A stretch of DNA of 64,000 nucleotides from an uncultured Alphaproteobacteria bacterium. Its GTDB lineage: Bacteria; Pseudomonadota; Alphaproteobacteria; Caulobacterales; Parvularculaceae. The position numbers were made by a program, and so were the translations under genes. Location: contig CADEDN010000014.1 in assembly GCA_902826095.1 (NCBI GenBank), positions 18,637-82,636 on the forward strand, given 5' to 3'. Under the pieces are notes generated by a model. That model searched no databases. It was given only the letters and a program-made list of their open reading frames with translations, and was not told the origin of the DNA. Of the stretch, positions 56,795 through 64,000 are shown in pieces; positions within the stretch are counted from its first letter, which is position 1; the number at the start of each line of letters is the position of its first letter.

Positions 56795-57505
56795 TTGATT
56801 GGCAAAGACTCTCTTGAATATTGCATGGGGATCGTCGCCAAAGGCGACGAGGATCTCCGCTTGTCCTTGCCCTACGCTGTCGCCGCTGATCGCCGCCGGC
56901 TTGCCGCGATATTCGCCTTACAGGTCGAACTCCGGCGCATTCCAGACCTTGTCAGCGAGCCGCCGCTCGGGGAGATTCGCTTTCAATGGTGGCGCGAGGC
57001 GCTCGAAGAAATCATCGGCGGCGGCAAGCGGCGCGCTCATCCGATTGTTGAAGCGCTTGCGGCGACCGGCGCGGTCGACCCCAAGTCGCTACCGCTCTTT
57101 GAGCGCCTGATCGATGCGCGCGCGCGACTGCTTTATGGCCCAGCGTTTGCTTTGCTCGACGATTATCGATCCTTCATCGCGGACGCGGAAGCGCCGCTCG
57201 GCGAACTGGCTCTGAAGGAGGTTGACGGTCGGGCTCGCAACGCTATTGCGGCGATGAGTGAGGCCTATGCGCTCGCCAGATTCGCCCCGACCTTTGCATC
57301 TCAATGCGCCAAAGAGGCGGCGCGCAAAAGCCTGCAACTCCTTGAAGACAGTCGACACGGCCTGTCATCGCTGCCGGCGGCGCTTGCCGGCAGGGTCATT
57401 TTTCTTGCGTTAACGCGAGGCTACTCGGCGCGGCCCGACGGCCGTCCCTGGCCGCTCGCCAAGCGTTCAACGATGTTTCACGCCATGCTCACCGGAAAAT
57501 TTTGA
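56795..57505 (+). CDS. Squalene/phytoene-synthase-family protein (NDUFAF6-like)
   Basis: A 236-residue protein. It has SLEYCMGIVAKGDEDLRLSL, RLAAIFALQVELRRIPDLVS and EPPLGEIRFQWWREALEEII, which match the N-terminal half of the trans-isoprenyl-diphosphate synthase fold of COG1562. The Asp-rich substrate motifs (DxxxD) of real squalene and phytoene synthases are missing. In alphaproteobacteria such degenerate proteins near secDF resemble mitochondrial NDUFAF6, a complex I assembly factor, so an assembly role is more likely than isoprenoid synthesis. The start is uncertain: TTG 56795 keeps the conserved YC, and ATG 56825 is the first ATG. Confidence 0.8.
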   Translation: MIGKDSLEYCMGIVAKGDEDLRLSLPYAVAADRRRLAAIFALQVELRRIPDLVSEPPLGEIRFQWWREALEEIIGGGKRRAHPIVEALAATGAVDPKSLPLFERLIDARARLLYGPAFALLDDYRSFIADAEAPLGELALKEVDGRARNAIAAMSEAYALARFAPTFASQCAKEAARKSLQLLEDSRHGLSSLPAALAGRVIFLALTRGYSARPDGRPWPLAKRSTMFHAMLTGKF

Positions 57506-57628
57506 GCGCCGCAACGCCGCTTTATTCCAATTTTCGGCATCGGCTTTAGCCAGTCTTCATCACGCGCGGTCAAAGTGAATGCGAGGATTTTCGCAAAATT
57601 GCGCCAAAGCCGAGGGGACGCGCCGCCA

Positions 57629-60415
57629 ATGCCGCCAAAGCCATTCATCAAGACCGCGGAAAGCGGGTTTTCGACGGAAGTTATCGACCCGACCCGCGCA
57701 GCTTCCGGCGCCCAGCGCTGGCGACGGGCTCTTTCCGAGAGCCTTGGTCAAGATCCCGGCGCGGCGCTCGATGAACCGCGGCGCATGTTGGCGATGCTGA
57801 AGATATTCGGATCGACGCGGCGTCTCGCCGATCTCTGCCTTAAATATCCGGTATTCGCCGGACAAGCGTTTCTCGAAGGCCCGAGCCAGGTCCTCGCCGA
57901 GGCGGCCCGCGACCTGACCGCGCTGAACGGCGGCGTCGGCGGACCCGATGCGCTGTACAGCGCGCTCGCGCCGATCAAGAATCGTGCGGACATCGCCATT
58001 GCGGTCGCTGAAATATCCGGACAGTGGACATCCGCGCAGGCGACCGCCGCCCGCACCGATCTTGCAGAACGCATCGTTGAAACGGCGCTCGCCTGGCTCG
58101 TTCGCGGCGCCGTCAGCCGCGGCGAATTGCCGATCACACTGGATGAGGGCGCGGCAAGAGGCGTGTTCGCGCTCGCTGGCGGCGACTTCGCGCATGAGGA
58201 CCTCGCGCCCTACGGTCCGCTTGACGTCGTCATCATTTTCAACGCCGCCTCATTCGAGGCGAACGCCGCGCGCGCGGCGGAGCGCGCTTTCGTCCGAATC
58301 GGTTCGGAATTTCGCGAAGCATTTGAAGGAAAGCCCGGCGATTATCCTCTCTATGCTGTCCGAACGGCCTTCGGCAACGGCGTCAACGGCGCAGGATTTG
58401 TCGAGCCCGCGGCGCGCGTCACCGCGACGCTTAACAATCCGCAGCAGAACCCGGCCAAGCGATGGATTGCGGCGTCGCGCGTCGTCGCAGGCGATCGGCG
58501 CACGGGCGGCGAGTTCTTGGAGCAAATTGAAGAGGTCATCTGGGGCAAGGGCGAGCTTCTCGGCGAAAACGGCCGGACGGAGCTCTTGAAATCGACCGAC
58601 GACCCGCGCCACCCGTTTCGGGCGGCGGCCAATCTCCTCCGCTGGAGTCTCGGCCGCTCGCGCCCGGTCTTTCGCACGTCGTCAGCGCGCGACGTGTTCA
58701 ATATGGGGGCGGAAGCGGGCGCCATTCCTGCCGATATCGCTGCCCGCCTTTCCGTCGGCGCGGAGTTTGCGCAGACGGTCGTTGCGCGCGCCCAGATCAT
58801 GAAGGGCGCCGCGGCTTTCGGCGCGTCCGCCGTCGATGAGGAGGGCGCGCTTGCTTCGCTGTGCGGGTATGCCGACTATGCGTCTCTCGCGGCGGCGCGC
58901 GACGGCGCAATCGCCGATGCGCGAAATGCGCTGACCCGCATCCTTGAGGGGCCGCGCGCCGATTTCGCGCGTTTCCGCACCGCGGAACGAAACCCGGATG
59001 ATGTCGACAAGCTTGAAGATCTCGGTTTTCGCAATGGCGCCAATCTTTCCTCCCTGATTGACGGCTGGGCCGAGCTATGCGCCGCCGGCGGCGAGGCGCG
59101 TTTTTCAGAAATTGCGCCGGGCCTTTTGACGTCCTTCGGCGAAACCCAACATCCGGATGAGGCGGTGCGTCTCTTTGACAGGATTTTGCGGGCTGAAGAA
59201 AGCAGCGTCCGGAAAGTCCATTCGAGCGCCAGGGCTGGCGTCCGCGACGGTCTCATCGATGCGCTTGGCTGCTTCGGGGCGGCGATCGAGCCGCTCGTCG
59301 ACGGCAGGGAGACCTGCGCAATCCTGTTCGAACCGCGCGGCTCGGAAACGCCCAAGAGCGGAAAGGAATGGATTGCGCGCCATGCGCCGCCAAAGAGCAG
59401 CGCCGGCGCCGAAGCGGTCGCCGATTGGCGACGCGAACAGATTGCGCGCATTTCTCTGTGCTCGGCCGCGGGCGACATGTCGTTCGACGCCGCGGCGTCA
59501 GCTCTTGAGGCGGTTCAGACCGTCACGCTTCAAAGGCTCTTTGAATCGGCTCAGCAGACGTCGGATCGAAGCGCCGACATCGCGCTCCATGTCTTTGAGG
59601 GTCCCGCGCGCGGCATTCCAGGATTTGGGACGCCGCTTGGCTTCGTTGCGTTGGCGGCGGGGGCGGTTCCGGAAGAAATTTCGCGCGCCTTCATTGATTC
59701 GCTCGGCGCGCTTGGCGAAGGCGTGTTCGCGATGACGCCGGACGTGTCGCATCGGCCGGGCGGCATCGCCGGCCCGCTCGCGCCGGAAGCAGCGCAACTG
59801 AGGTCCTACATTCAGTCCGAAGCGGTCGCACACGATCAGATCTTGCTCGCCCGCGCGCGCGTCATCGCCGGCTCCGAAAAGGCGCAGGCGGCGGCTCAGT
59901 CGACATTGCGCGGCGCTGTCGCCAATCCCAAGCGCGCCGACATTCTTCTTCGGGACCTCGATCGCGCCCGCGCGCAGCGCCTTCGGCGCGATCGCGCGGG
60001 GTCGGCATGGGATCTTGAGCAGGCGGAAGGCGGGCTGTTCGACGTCGAGCTCATCATCTCGACCTTGATCTACCGCCATGCCGGAGCGCAACCCGCTCTG
60101 CAATCCGCATCGCCGCCGGATGCGCTTGACCACATGGCGCGGGCCGGGATTTTGACGGTCGAAGTCGCCGAAACCTTGAAGGGCGCAAGGGCCTTCTGGA
60201 CGCGCCTTGCGACGGCGCGCGCGCTCGCGCGCTGGAGCGATCCGCAACGCGAACCGGTGAGGCCGCGCTTTGCAAAGCTTCTGGCGCGCGCCGCGGAGGT
60301 CGACAGCTTTGCGCAAGTGCGGCCGATCATGCGCGGCTATGCGGAGGAAGTGACGCGCCTTTATGCGCAGCTTGTGCTCGGCCGCCCGTCAATCGGCCTC
60401 GTTGCGAACGCCTGA
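57629..60415 (+). CDS. GlnE-family protein with degenerate active sites
   Basis: A 928-residue protein whose overall plan fits glutamine synthetase adenylyltransferase/deadenylylase (two nucleotidyltransferase halves with helical linkers; family about 950 residues). Family-like segments include KRWIAASRVVAGD, LRSYIQSEAVAHDQILLARA followed by RVIAGSE, and EGGLFDVELIISTLIYRH. However, the N-terminal catalytic site, normally GKLGGREL-x-SSDIDL, reads ALAGGDFAHEDLAPYGPLDV here, and the C-terminal GSDLDL reads GTPLGF. Most catalytic aspartates are therefore lost. It may be a pseudoenzyme regulator of nitrogen metabolism. GAGGGGA precedes ATG 57629; GTG 57575 is also in frame. Confidence 0.8.
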   Translation: MPPKPFIKTAESGFSTEVIDPTRAASGAQRWRRALSESLGQDPGAALDEPRRMLAMLKIFGSTRRLADLCLKYPVFAGQAFLEGPSQVLAEAARDLTALNGGVGGPDALYSALAPIKNRADIAIAVAEISGQWTSAQATAARTDLAERIVETALAWLVRGAVSRGELPITLDEGAARGVFALAGGDFAHEDLAPYGPLDVVIIFNAASFEANAARAAERAFVRIGSEFREAFEGKPGDYPLYAVRTAFGNGVNGAGFVEPAARVTATLNNPQQNPAKRWIAASRVVAGDRRTGGEFLEQIEEVIWGKGELLGENGRTELLKSTDDPRHPFRAAANLLRWSLGRSRPVFRTSSARDVFNMGAEAGAIPADIAARLSVGAEFAQTVVARAQIMKGAAAFGASAVDEEGALASLCGYADYASLAAARDGAIADARNALTRILEGPRADFARFRTAERNPDDVDKLEDLGFRNGANLSSLIDGWAELCAAGGEARFSEIAPGLLTSFGETQHPDEAVRLFDRILRAEESSVRKVHSSARAGVRDGLIDALGCFGAAIEPLVDGRETCAILFEPRGSETPKSGKEWIARHAPPKSSAGAEAVADWRREQIARISLCSAAGDMSFDAAASALEAVQTVTLQRLFESAQQTSDRSADIALHVFEGPARGIPGFGTPLGFVALAAGAVPEEISRAFIDSLGALGEGVFAMTPDVSHRPGGIAGPLAPEAAQLRSYIQSEAVAHDQILLARARVIAGSEKAQAAAQSTLRGAVANPKRADILLRDLDRARAQRLRRDRAGSAWDLEQAEGGLFDVELIISTLIYRHAGAQPALQSASPPDALDHMARAGILTVEVAETLKGARAFWTRLATARALARWSDPQREPVRPRFAKLLARAAEVDSFAQVRPIMRGYAEEVTRLYAQLVLGRPSIGLVANA

Positions 60416-60625
60416 CTGTCGCGCTTCTGCGAGCGCGAAGACGCGCAAGGCTGAAGCAAGGCCCGGCGGAGGCGACTGTTTCAATCGCGCCTGATCGATG
60501 TCGGCGATGAGCGTCGGCAGGCTTTGCGCGCGCGCGGCGGCGGCGGCTTCGAGCGCATCCCAGTAATCGGGCTCAAGCAGAATGCTGGTCCGATGACCCT
60601 TGATGCTGATCGAGCGTTTGCGCAT
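60389..60625 (-). CDS. Small ribbon-helix-helix-type protein
   Basis: A 78-residue protein from ATG 60625 (GGAAGG upstream). The start MRKRSISIKGHRTSILLEPD and YWDALEAAAAARAQSLPTLI fit the RHH_4 family of short ribbon-helix-helix DNA-binding proteins: one beta strand then two helices. The rest is a short helical tail. Its 3' end overlaps the last 27 bases of the convergent GlnE-like gene. The target is unknown. Confidence 0.75.
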   Translation of the reverse strand: MRKRSISIKGHRTSILLEPDYWDALEAAAAARAQSLPTLIADIDQARLKQSPPPGLASALRVFALAEARQSGVRNEAD

Positions 60626-60675
60626 GCGCCTTCCGGTAGCAGACGCCGGGCGACGCGCAAGATCGCGGCTTCGGC

Positions 60676-60894
60676 CTAGCCGCGAGTCCAATTGTCGAGG
60701 CCGTGCGCCTTGATTTTTTGCGTCGCCATGGTCACGCCGTCGATGATGCCCGCCATGTGCGAGACGGCTTCCGCATCGCATTCGGCGAGCTCGGCGCCGA
60801 GGGCTTTGTAAAGCGCCTCGATGTCGATGCCGTGCGCGAACAGGAATTGCGCCAGAACGAGACGCGTCTGGCTCGGCGATTTCATGTCAGCCAT
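60676..60894 (-). CDS. Uncharacterised small protein
   Basis: A 72-residue protein from ATG 60894, with GGGGAAG six bases before it (a longer frame begins at 60924). It is acidic and helical, with no membrane segment. The centre (FLFAHGIDIEALYKALGAEL) looks amphipathic. I do not recognise the family. It lies 50 bases upstream of the RHH gene on the same strand, so the two may form a short operon. Confidence 0.6.
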   Translation of the reverse strand: MADMKSPSQTRLVLAQFLFAHGIDIEALYKALGAELAECDAEAVSHMAGIIDGVTMATQKIKAHGLDNWTRG

Positions 60895-61198
60895 AGATAA
60901 CTTCCCCAATTGGACCCAACTCACAATTTTCAGCCGGGGACGATGCCCGCCGGCGCGGGCGATTGTCCAGCAAGAACTGGTCCATTCCAGACTGAGGCAA
61001 GTCCCAAGCCGGGACGATCTTCACCTTGATGAGGCTAATCCCTTGTCGCTGTTCGCCTATTCCCATTCGAGACGGCGCGCCTCGGCCCGCCGGATCGGCG
61101 GTTGCTTTGTTGACGGTGACGGCGGACGGGACGATGTTCAGCCGGCGGCGCCCATTCGGCCGATTGGTCTTGCTGCAGGATCTGAAGGAAACCGAACG
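60895..61198. other. Intergenic region before the permease gene
   Basis: These 304 bases separate the small reverse gene from the forward permease. The permease frame is open through most of it, but the encoded residues are charged and unlike a transporter N-terminus. I see no repeat, terminator or clear promoter. Confidence 0.4.
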
Positions 61199-62512
61199 AT
61201 GCAGCCGGCGCCGAGACAGCTTGGCCTCCTCATGGCGACGGCGCTCGTCGTCGGGAACATGATCGGGTCGGGAATATTTCTGCTGCCGGCGACGCTCGCC
61301 GGCTTTGGGTGGAACTCGATCTTCGGCTGGGTGTTGACGATCGCCGGCGGCGTGCTGTTGGCGATCGTCTTTGCCGCGCTTGCGCGCAATTTTCCCCGCG
61401 CCGGCGGACCTTACGCCTTCACCGAGGAGGCCTTCGGGCCGGCCGCGGGTTTTCTGGTCGCGTGGACTTACTGGGTTTCGATATGGGTCGGCAATGCGGC
61501 GATCGCAACGGGCTCGGTCAGCTATCTCAGCGTGTTTTTCCCATCGCTGTCGACGACGACCGGGCTCCACGCGGGCGTCACGATCGCGATCATCTGGCTG
61601 CTGACGCTCGTCAACATCCGCGGCGCGTTTCTCGCCGGCGGCGTGCAGCTCGTGACGACGGTCCTGAAACTGCTTCCGCTTGTCGCGGTGATCGCGCTTG
61701 GCGCAATCGTCGTCGTCGCGGACGGCGGCGCGACGATTGCGCCGTTCGACGCGTCGACGATCAGCATCGGACCGATCACGGCGGCGGCGACGCTGACGCT
61801 GTGGGGGCTTCTCGGCCTTGAGGCGGCCACCGTTCCGGCTGAAAAAGTGAAGGACGCGGCGCGCACGATCCCGCGCGCGACAATGATCGGGACAATACTG
61901 ACCGGATTCATCTATCTCTTCGCCTGTTCGGCGGTCATCCTTCTTCAGGATCCGGAACAAGTCGCCGCCTCCTCGGCGCCGTTCGCGGATTTTGTCGGCG
62001 CCCACTGGGGCGAGGACGCCGGTCGATGGCTGGCGCTTTTCGCGGCCATCAGCGGGTTCGGCGCGATGAACGGCTGGATCCTCATCCAGGGAGAATTGCC
62101 CTACGCGATGGCGAAAGGCGGCGTGTTTCCGGCATATTTCGCCAAACTCTCGGCGCGCGCAACGCCGGTCCGCGCGCATGTCGTGTCGAGCCTCCTGCTG
62201 ACGGCGATCGTTCTGCTCAATTACACGAAGTCGATGACCGAGCTGTTCACCTTCGTCATCCTTCTGTCGACGACATCCTCGCTCGTCATGTATTTCGTGT
62301 GTTCTCTCGCGGCGCTGAAACTGCGGCGCGACGGCCGCTTGAAGGCGTCGCCGGTCCTTGCGCCGGTTGCGGCGGTCGCGACGCTCTACTCGCTTTGGAC
62401 GATCGTCGGCGCCGGCAAGGAAGCCGTCTTCTGGGGCTTTGCGCTGCTCGCCGCCGGCGTTCCTGTCTATTTACTGACACGGCGCCAGATCGCTACCCCG
62501 CAATCTCGATAA
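61199..62512 (+). CDS. APC-superfamily amino acid/polyamine permease
   Basis: A 437-residue transporter with about twelve transmembrane helices. The first helix carries ATALVVGNMIGSGIFLLPAT, the unwound GxGIF substrate motif of APC transporters; GGPYAFTEEAFGPAAGFLVAW is the conserved helix 2-3 region. The pattern is closest to AdiC/PotE-type arginine, ornithine or putrescine antiporters, but the substrate is not certain. ATG 61199 has AAGGA upstream and sits at the start of family similarity. Its last 20 bases overlap the convergent peptidase gene. Confidence 0.9.
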   Translation: MQPAPRQLGLLMATALVVGNMIGSGIFLLPATLAGFGWNSIFGWVLTIAGGVLLAIVFAALARNFPRAGGPYAFTEEAFGPAAGFLVAWTYWVSIWVGNAAIATGSVSYLSVFFPSLSTTTGLHAGVTIAIIWLLTLVNIRGAFLAGGVQLVTTVLKLLPLVAVIALGAIVVVADGGATIAPFDASTISIGPITAAATLTLWGLLGLEAATVPAEKVKDAARTIPRATMIGTILTGFIYLFACSAVILLQDPEQVAASSAPFADFVGAHWGEDAGRWLALFAAISGFGAMNGWILIQGELPYAMAKGGVFPAYFAKLSARATPVRAHVVSSLLLTAIVLLNYTKSMTELFTFVILLSTTSSLVMYFVCSLAALKLRRDGRLKASPVLAPVAAVATLYSLWTIVGAGKEAVFWGFALLAAGVPVYLLTRRQIATPQSR

Positions 62513-63860
62513 GAAGCGTCCGCCAGTGATCGAGCGCGCCCGGGACCGCCGAGACCGGCGCGCGTTCGTTGAGGCCGTGGGAGAAATCGTCGGACGGCTT
62601 CATGAAGAGGCCGGAAACGCCGTAGCTCGGCACGCCCTGCGCGCGGAAATAAAGGCTGTCCGACGCGCCTGACGACATCGAGGGAATGATCGCAAGGCCC
62701 GGATAGCGAAGGTCGACCGATTTCCTGACGGCGGCCGTCACGTCGTCGCGCATCGGCGAGGCGTCGCTGTAGGTCGGCATGTCGACATATTTTATTTCCG
62801 CTGACGGATCATCGACGATCCCGGCGAGCGTCGCCTTGACGTCGTCCGGCTTGACGCCCGGAAAAATGCGGCAATTGACGGAAACGCTCGCGCGTTGCGG
62901 CAGGGCGTTCAGCGCATGGCCGCCCGACAGCATCGTCGCGACGCAAGTGGTGCCGGTCTGCCCGACATATTCGGGATTTGCGCGCAGCGCGCGCGCCGCC
63001 TTCTTGCTCTTCGGATTCTCGGCGAATTTCAGCATCGCCTCGCCGAGCGGCCCCGCCGTCATCGCGCCGGTCTGGCGGAAGAATTCAAGCGTCGTTTCGC
63101 TGGTCGAGACCGGGAACTCATAGGCGCTTATGCGGTCGATCGCGCGCGCAAGACGGTAGATCGCGTTCTCCTTCGTCGGCCGGCTCGAATGGCCGCCCGG
63201 ATTGGTGAAGGTGATTTCGTAGTCGGCGTAGGTCTTTTCCGCCGTCTGCAGATTGTAGGACAAGGGGCCTCCGTCTTCGTTCAGCGCGCCGCCGCCGCCG
63301 TCGCCATTGAGGACGAGGCTCGCGTGCTTGAACCGCTCGGCGAGAATCGCCGTCGATTTCATCTGCGTTTCCTCATCGCCCGACAGCGCGAGAATGATGT
63401 CGCGCTTGGGCTTGAACCCTTCGGCTTTGAGGCGGACGAGCGTCGTCACCATCATGACGACGTCGAATTTGTTGTCGACGGCGCCGCGCCCGATGAGATA
63501 GTCGCCCTCGCGCGTCATTTCGAAGGGGTTGCGCCCCCAATCTTCGGCTTTGGCCTCGACGACGTCCATATGGCCGGAAAGCACGATCGGCGCTGCGTCG
63601 CTTTCGCCCTGATAGATCGCGACCAACGTCGGCGCGGGGCCCGAAGCGTCGACGACGACGTCGCCTTTGGCGAAGCCGCCCTTCCTGAGAACGCCCGCAA
63701 GGTGCTCCGCGTAGAGACGAATATCGTCGTCGCCTTCGACCGAACGGAAGGCGATCGATCGGCTAAGCAGCGCGATCGCTTCCTCGGCGAGGTCTTTCGG
63801 CGTTTCGGCAAGGGCTGGCGTCGCGGCCAATAGCATCAGCGCGGCGGCGGACTTGATCAT
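62493..63860 (-). CDS. Secreted M20-family peptidase/deacylase
   Basis: A 455-residue enzyme with a signal peptide of about 18 residues (ending TPALA). The zinc and catalytic residues of M20 are visible: SGHMDVV (His, catalytic Asp), IGRGAVDNKFDVV (bridging Asp) and LSGDEETQMKS (catalytic and metal Glu). An interposed dimerisation domain follows at about residues 200-320. It likely hydrolyses peptides or N-acyl amino acids in the periplasm. It converges with the amino-acid permease, a sensible partner for peptide use. Confidence 0.93.
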   Translation of the reverse strand: MIKSAAALMLLAATPALAETPKDLAEEAIALLSRSIAFRSVEGDDDIRLYAEHLAGVLRKGGFAKGDVVVDASGPAPTLVAIYQGESDAAPIVLSGHMDVVEAKAEDWGRNPFEMTREGDYLIGRGAVDNKFDVVMMVTTLVRLKAEGFKPKRDIILALSGDEETQMKSTAILAERFKHASLVLNGDGGGGALNEDGGPLSYNLQTAEKTYADYEITFTNPGGHSSRPTKENAIYRLARAIDRISAYEFPVSTSETTLEFFRQTGAMTAGPLGEAMLKFAENPKSKKAARALRANPEYVGQTGTTCVATMLSGGHALNALPQRASVSVNCRIFPGVKPDDVKATLAGIVDDPSAEIKYVDMPTYSDASPMRDDVTAAVRKSVDLRYPGLAIIPSMSSGASDSLYFRAQGVPSYGVSGLFMKPSDDFSHGLNERAPVSAVPGALDHWRTLLIEIAG

Positions 63861-63956
63861 GAGAGCTCCTGAAAGATCGGCGCCCGGGGCCCGGGCTTCT
63901 TCCCTGTTTCTATCAACCGCCGCGCGCGCGCGCCAATCGGTTTCGGTCGCCCGCGG

Positions 63957-64000
63957 CCATCCTTCGCGACGCCTCGCTGTCGCGAGGCTCCTCAGGATGA
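63957..64000. repeat. Palindromic repeat cut by the window edge
   Basis: CATCCTTCGCGAC and GCCTCGC/GCGAGGC with CTCAGGATG at the end form one arm of the same type of element as 26884-26999. The remainder lies beyond the window. Confidence 0.65.

Noticed and set aside
60821..61198. In-frame N-terminal extension of the permease
   Set aside because: The residues are polar and lie ahead of a normal transporter N-terminus with its own ribosome binding site.

Overview
The window is chromosomal DNA of a GC-rich alphaproteobacterium. The evidence is the yajC-secD-secF block followed by a squalene/phytoene-synthase-like gene, the ruvC-ruvA-x-ruvB order, a bacterial-type rnpB, a COQ4-family ubiquinone gene, a GlnE-family protein, a TonB receptor, LuxR regulators and several classes of intergenic palindromic repeat typical of this class. 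I cannot fix the family from sequence alone; the combination of TonB receptor, TPR-sulfotransferase and secreted amidohydrolase would suit a marine or aquatic Hyphomonadaceae/Parvularculaceae/Caulobacterales-like organism. Nothing shows the window to be a plasmid or prophage, and I found no tRNA, insertion sequence or CRISPR array.

Layout. (1) 1-6128: a truncated membrane coiled-coil gene, then a tight forward operon of acyl carrier protein, FkbH-like HAD/GNAT protein, MBOAT acyltransferase, SGNH-like membrane protein, a 46-residue membrane peptide and a VOC/epimerase protein. It looks like a surface-glycan modification system in which an ACP-bound group is made inside the cell and transferred outside. 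(2) 6130-14046: methyltransferase, a large secreted FG-GAP/RTX protein, two family-2 glycosyltransferases and the GDP-fucose genes gmd and fcl, again surface-polymer functions. (3) 14178-26878: class-III aminotransferase, TPR-sulfotransferase, TonB receptor, secreted amidohydrolase, PYROXD2-like oxidoreductase, M16 peptidase and a Rieske oxygenase, which suggest uptake and breakdown of organic nutrients. (4) 27015-33464: secreted beta-propeller/PHP hydrolase, GNAT, BKACE-type cleavage enzyme, second class-III aminotransferase and an acetylpolyamine-amidohydrolase/HDAC-like enzyme, plausibly amine or polyamine catabolism. (5) 33811-40066: lipoprotein, coq4, thiE, a Sel1-repeat protein and ruvCAB with an extra membrane protein between ruvA and ruvB that resembles the periplasmic part of FtsH without its ATPase and protease. 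(6) 40072-46036: a six-gene reverse operon for an aromatic acyl-CoA (salicylyl-CoA or 2-aminobenzoyl-CoA type) pathway with its own MarR regulator, and a perfect AT-rich inverted repeat overlapping an apparent promoter. (7) 46128-53246: rnpB, two LuxR regulators, YajQ, an ACP/ketosynthase pair and an Ada-like DNA repair protein. (8) 53626-63860: yajC-secD-secF, an NDUFAF6-like protein, a GlnE homologue whose two adenylyltransferase active sites both look destroyed, two small reverse genes, an APC permease and an M20 peptidase.

The observations I would follow up first are the GlnE-family apparent pseudoenzyme, the stand-alone FtsH-periplasmic-domain protein inside the ruv operon, the ACP/FkbH/MBOAT/SGNH operon, the MarR operator with an apparently leaderless promoter, and two distant repeat copies whose hairpin stems differ by compensatory base changes. 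All family assignments were made by reading motifs by eye, without database searches.
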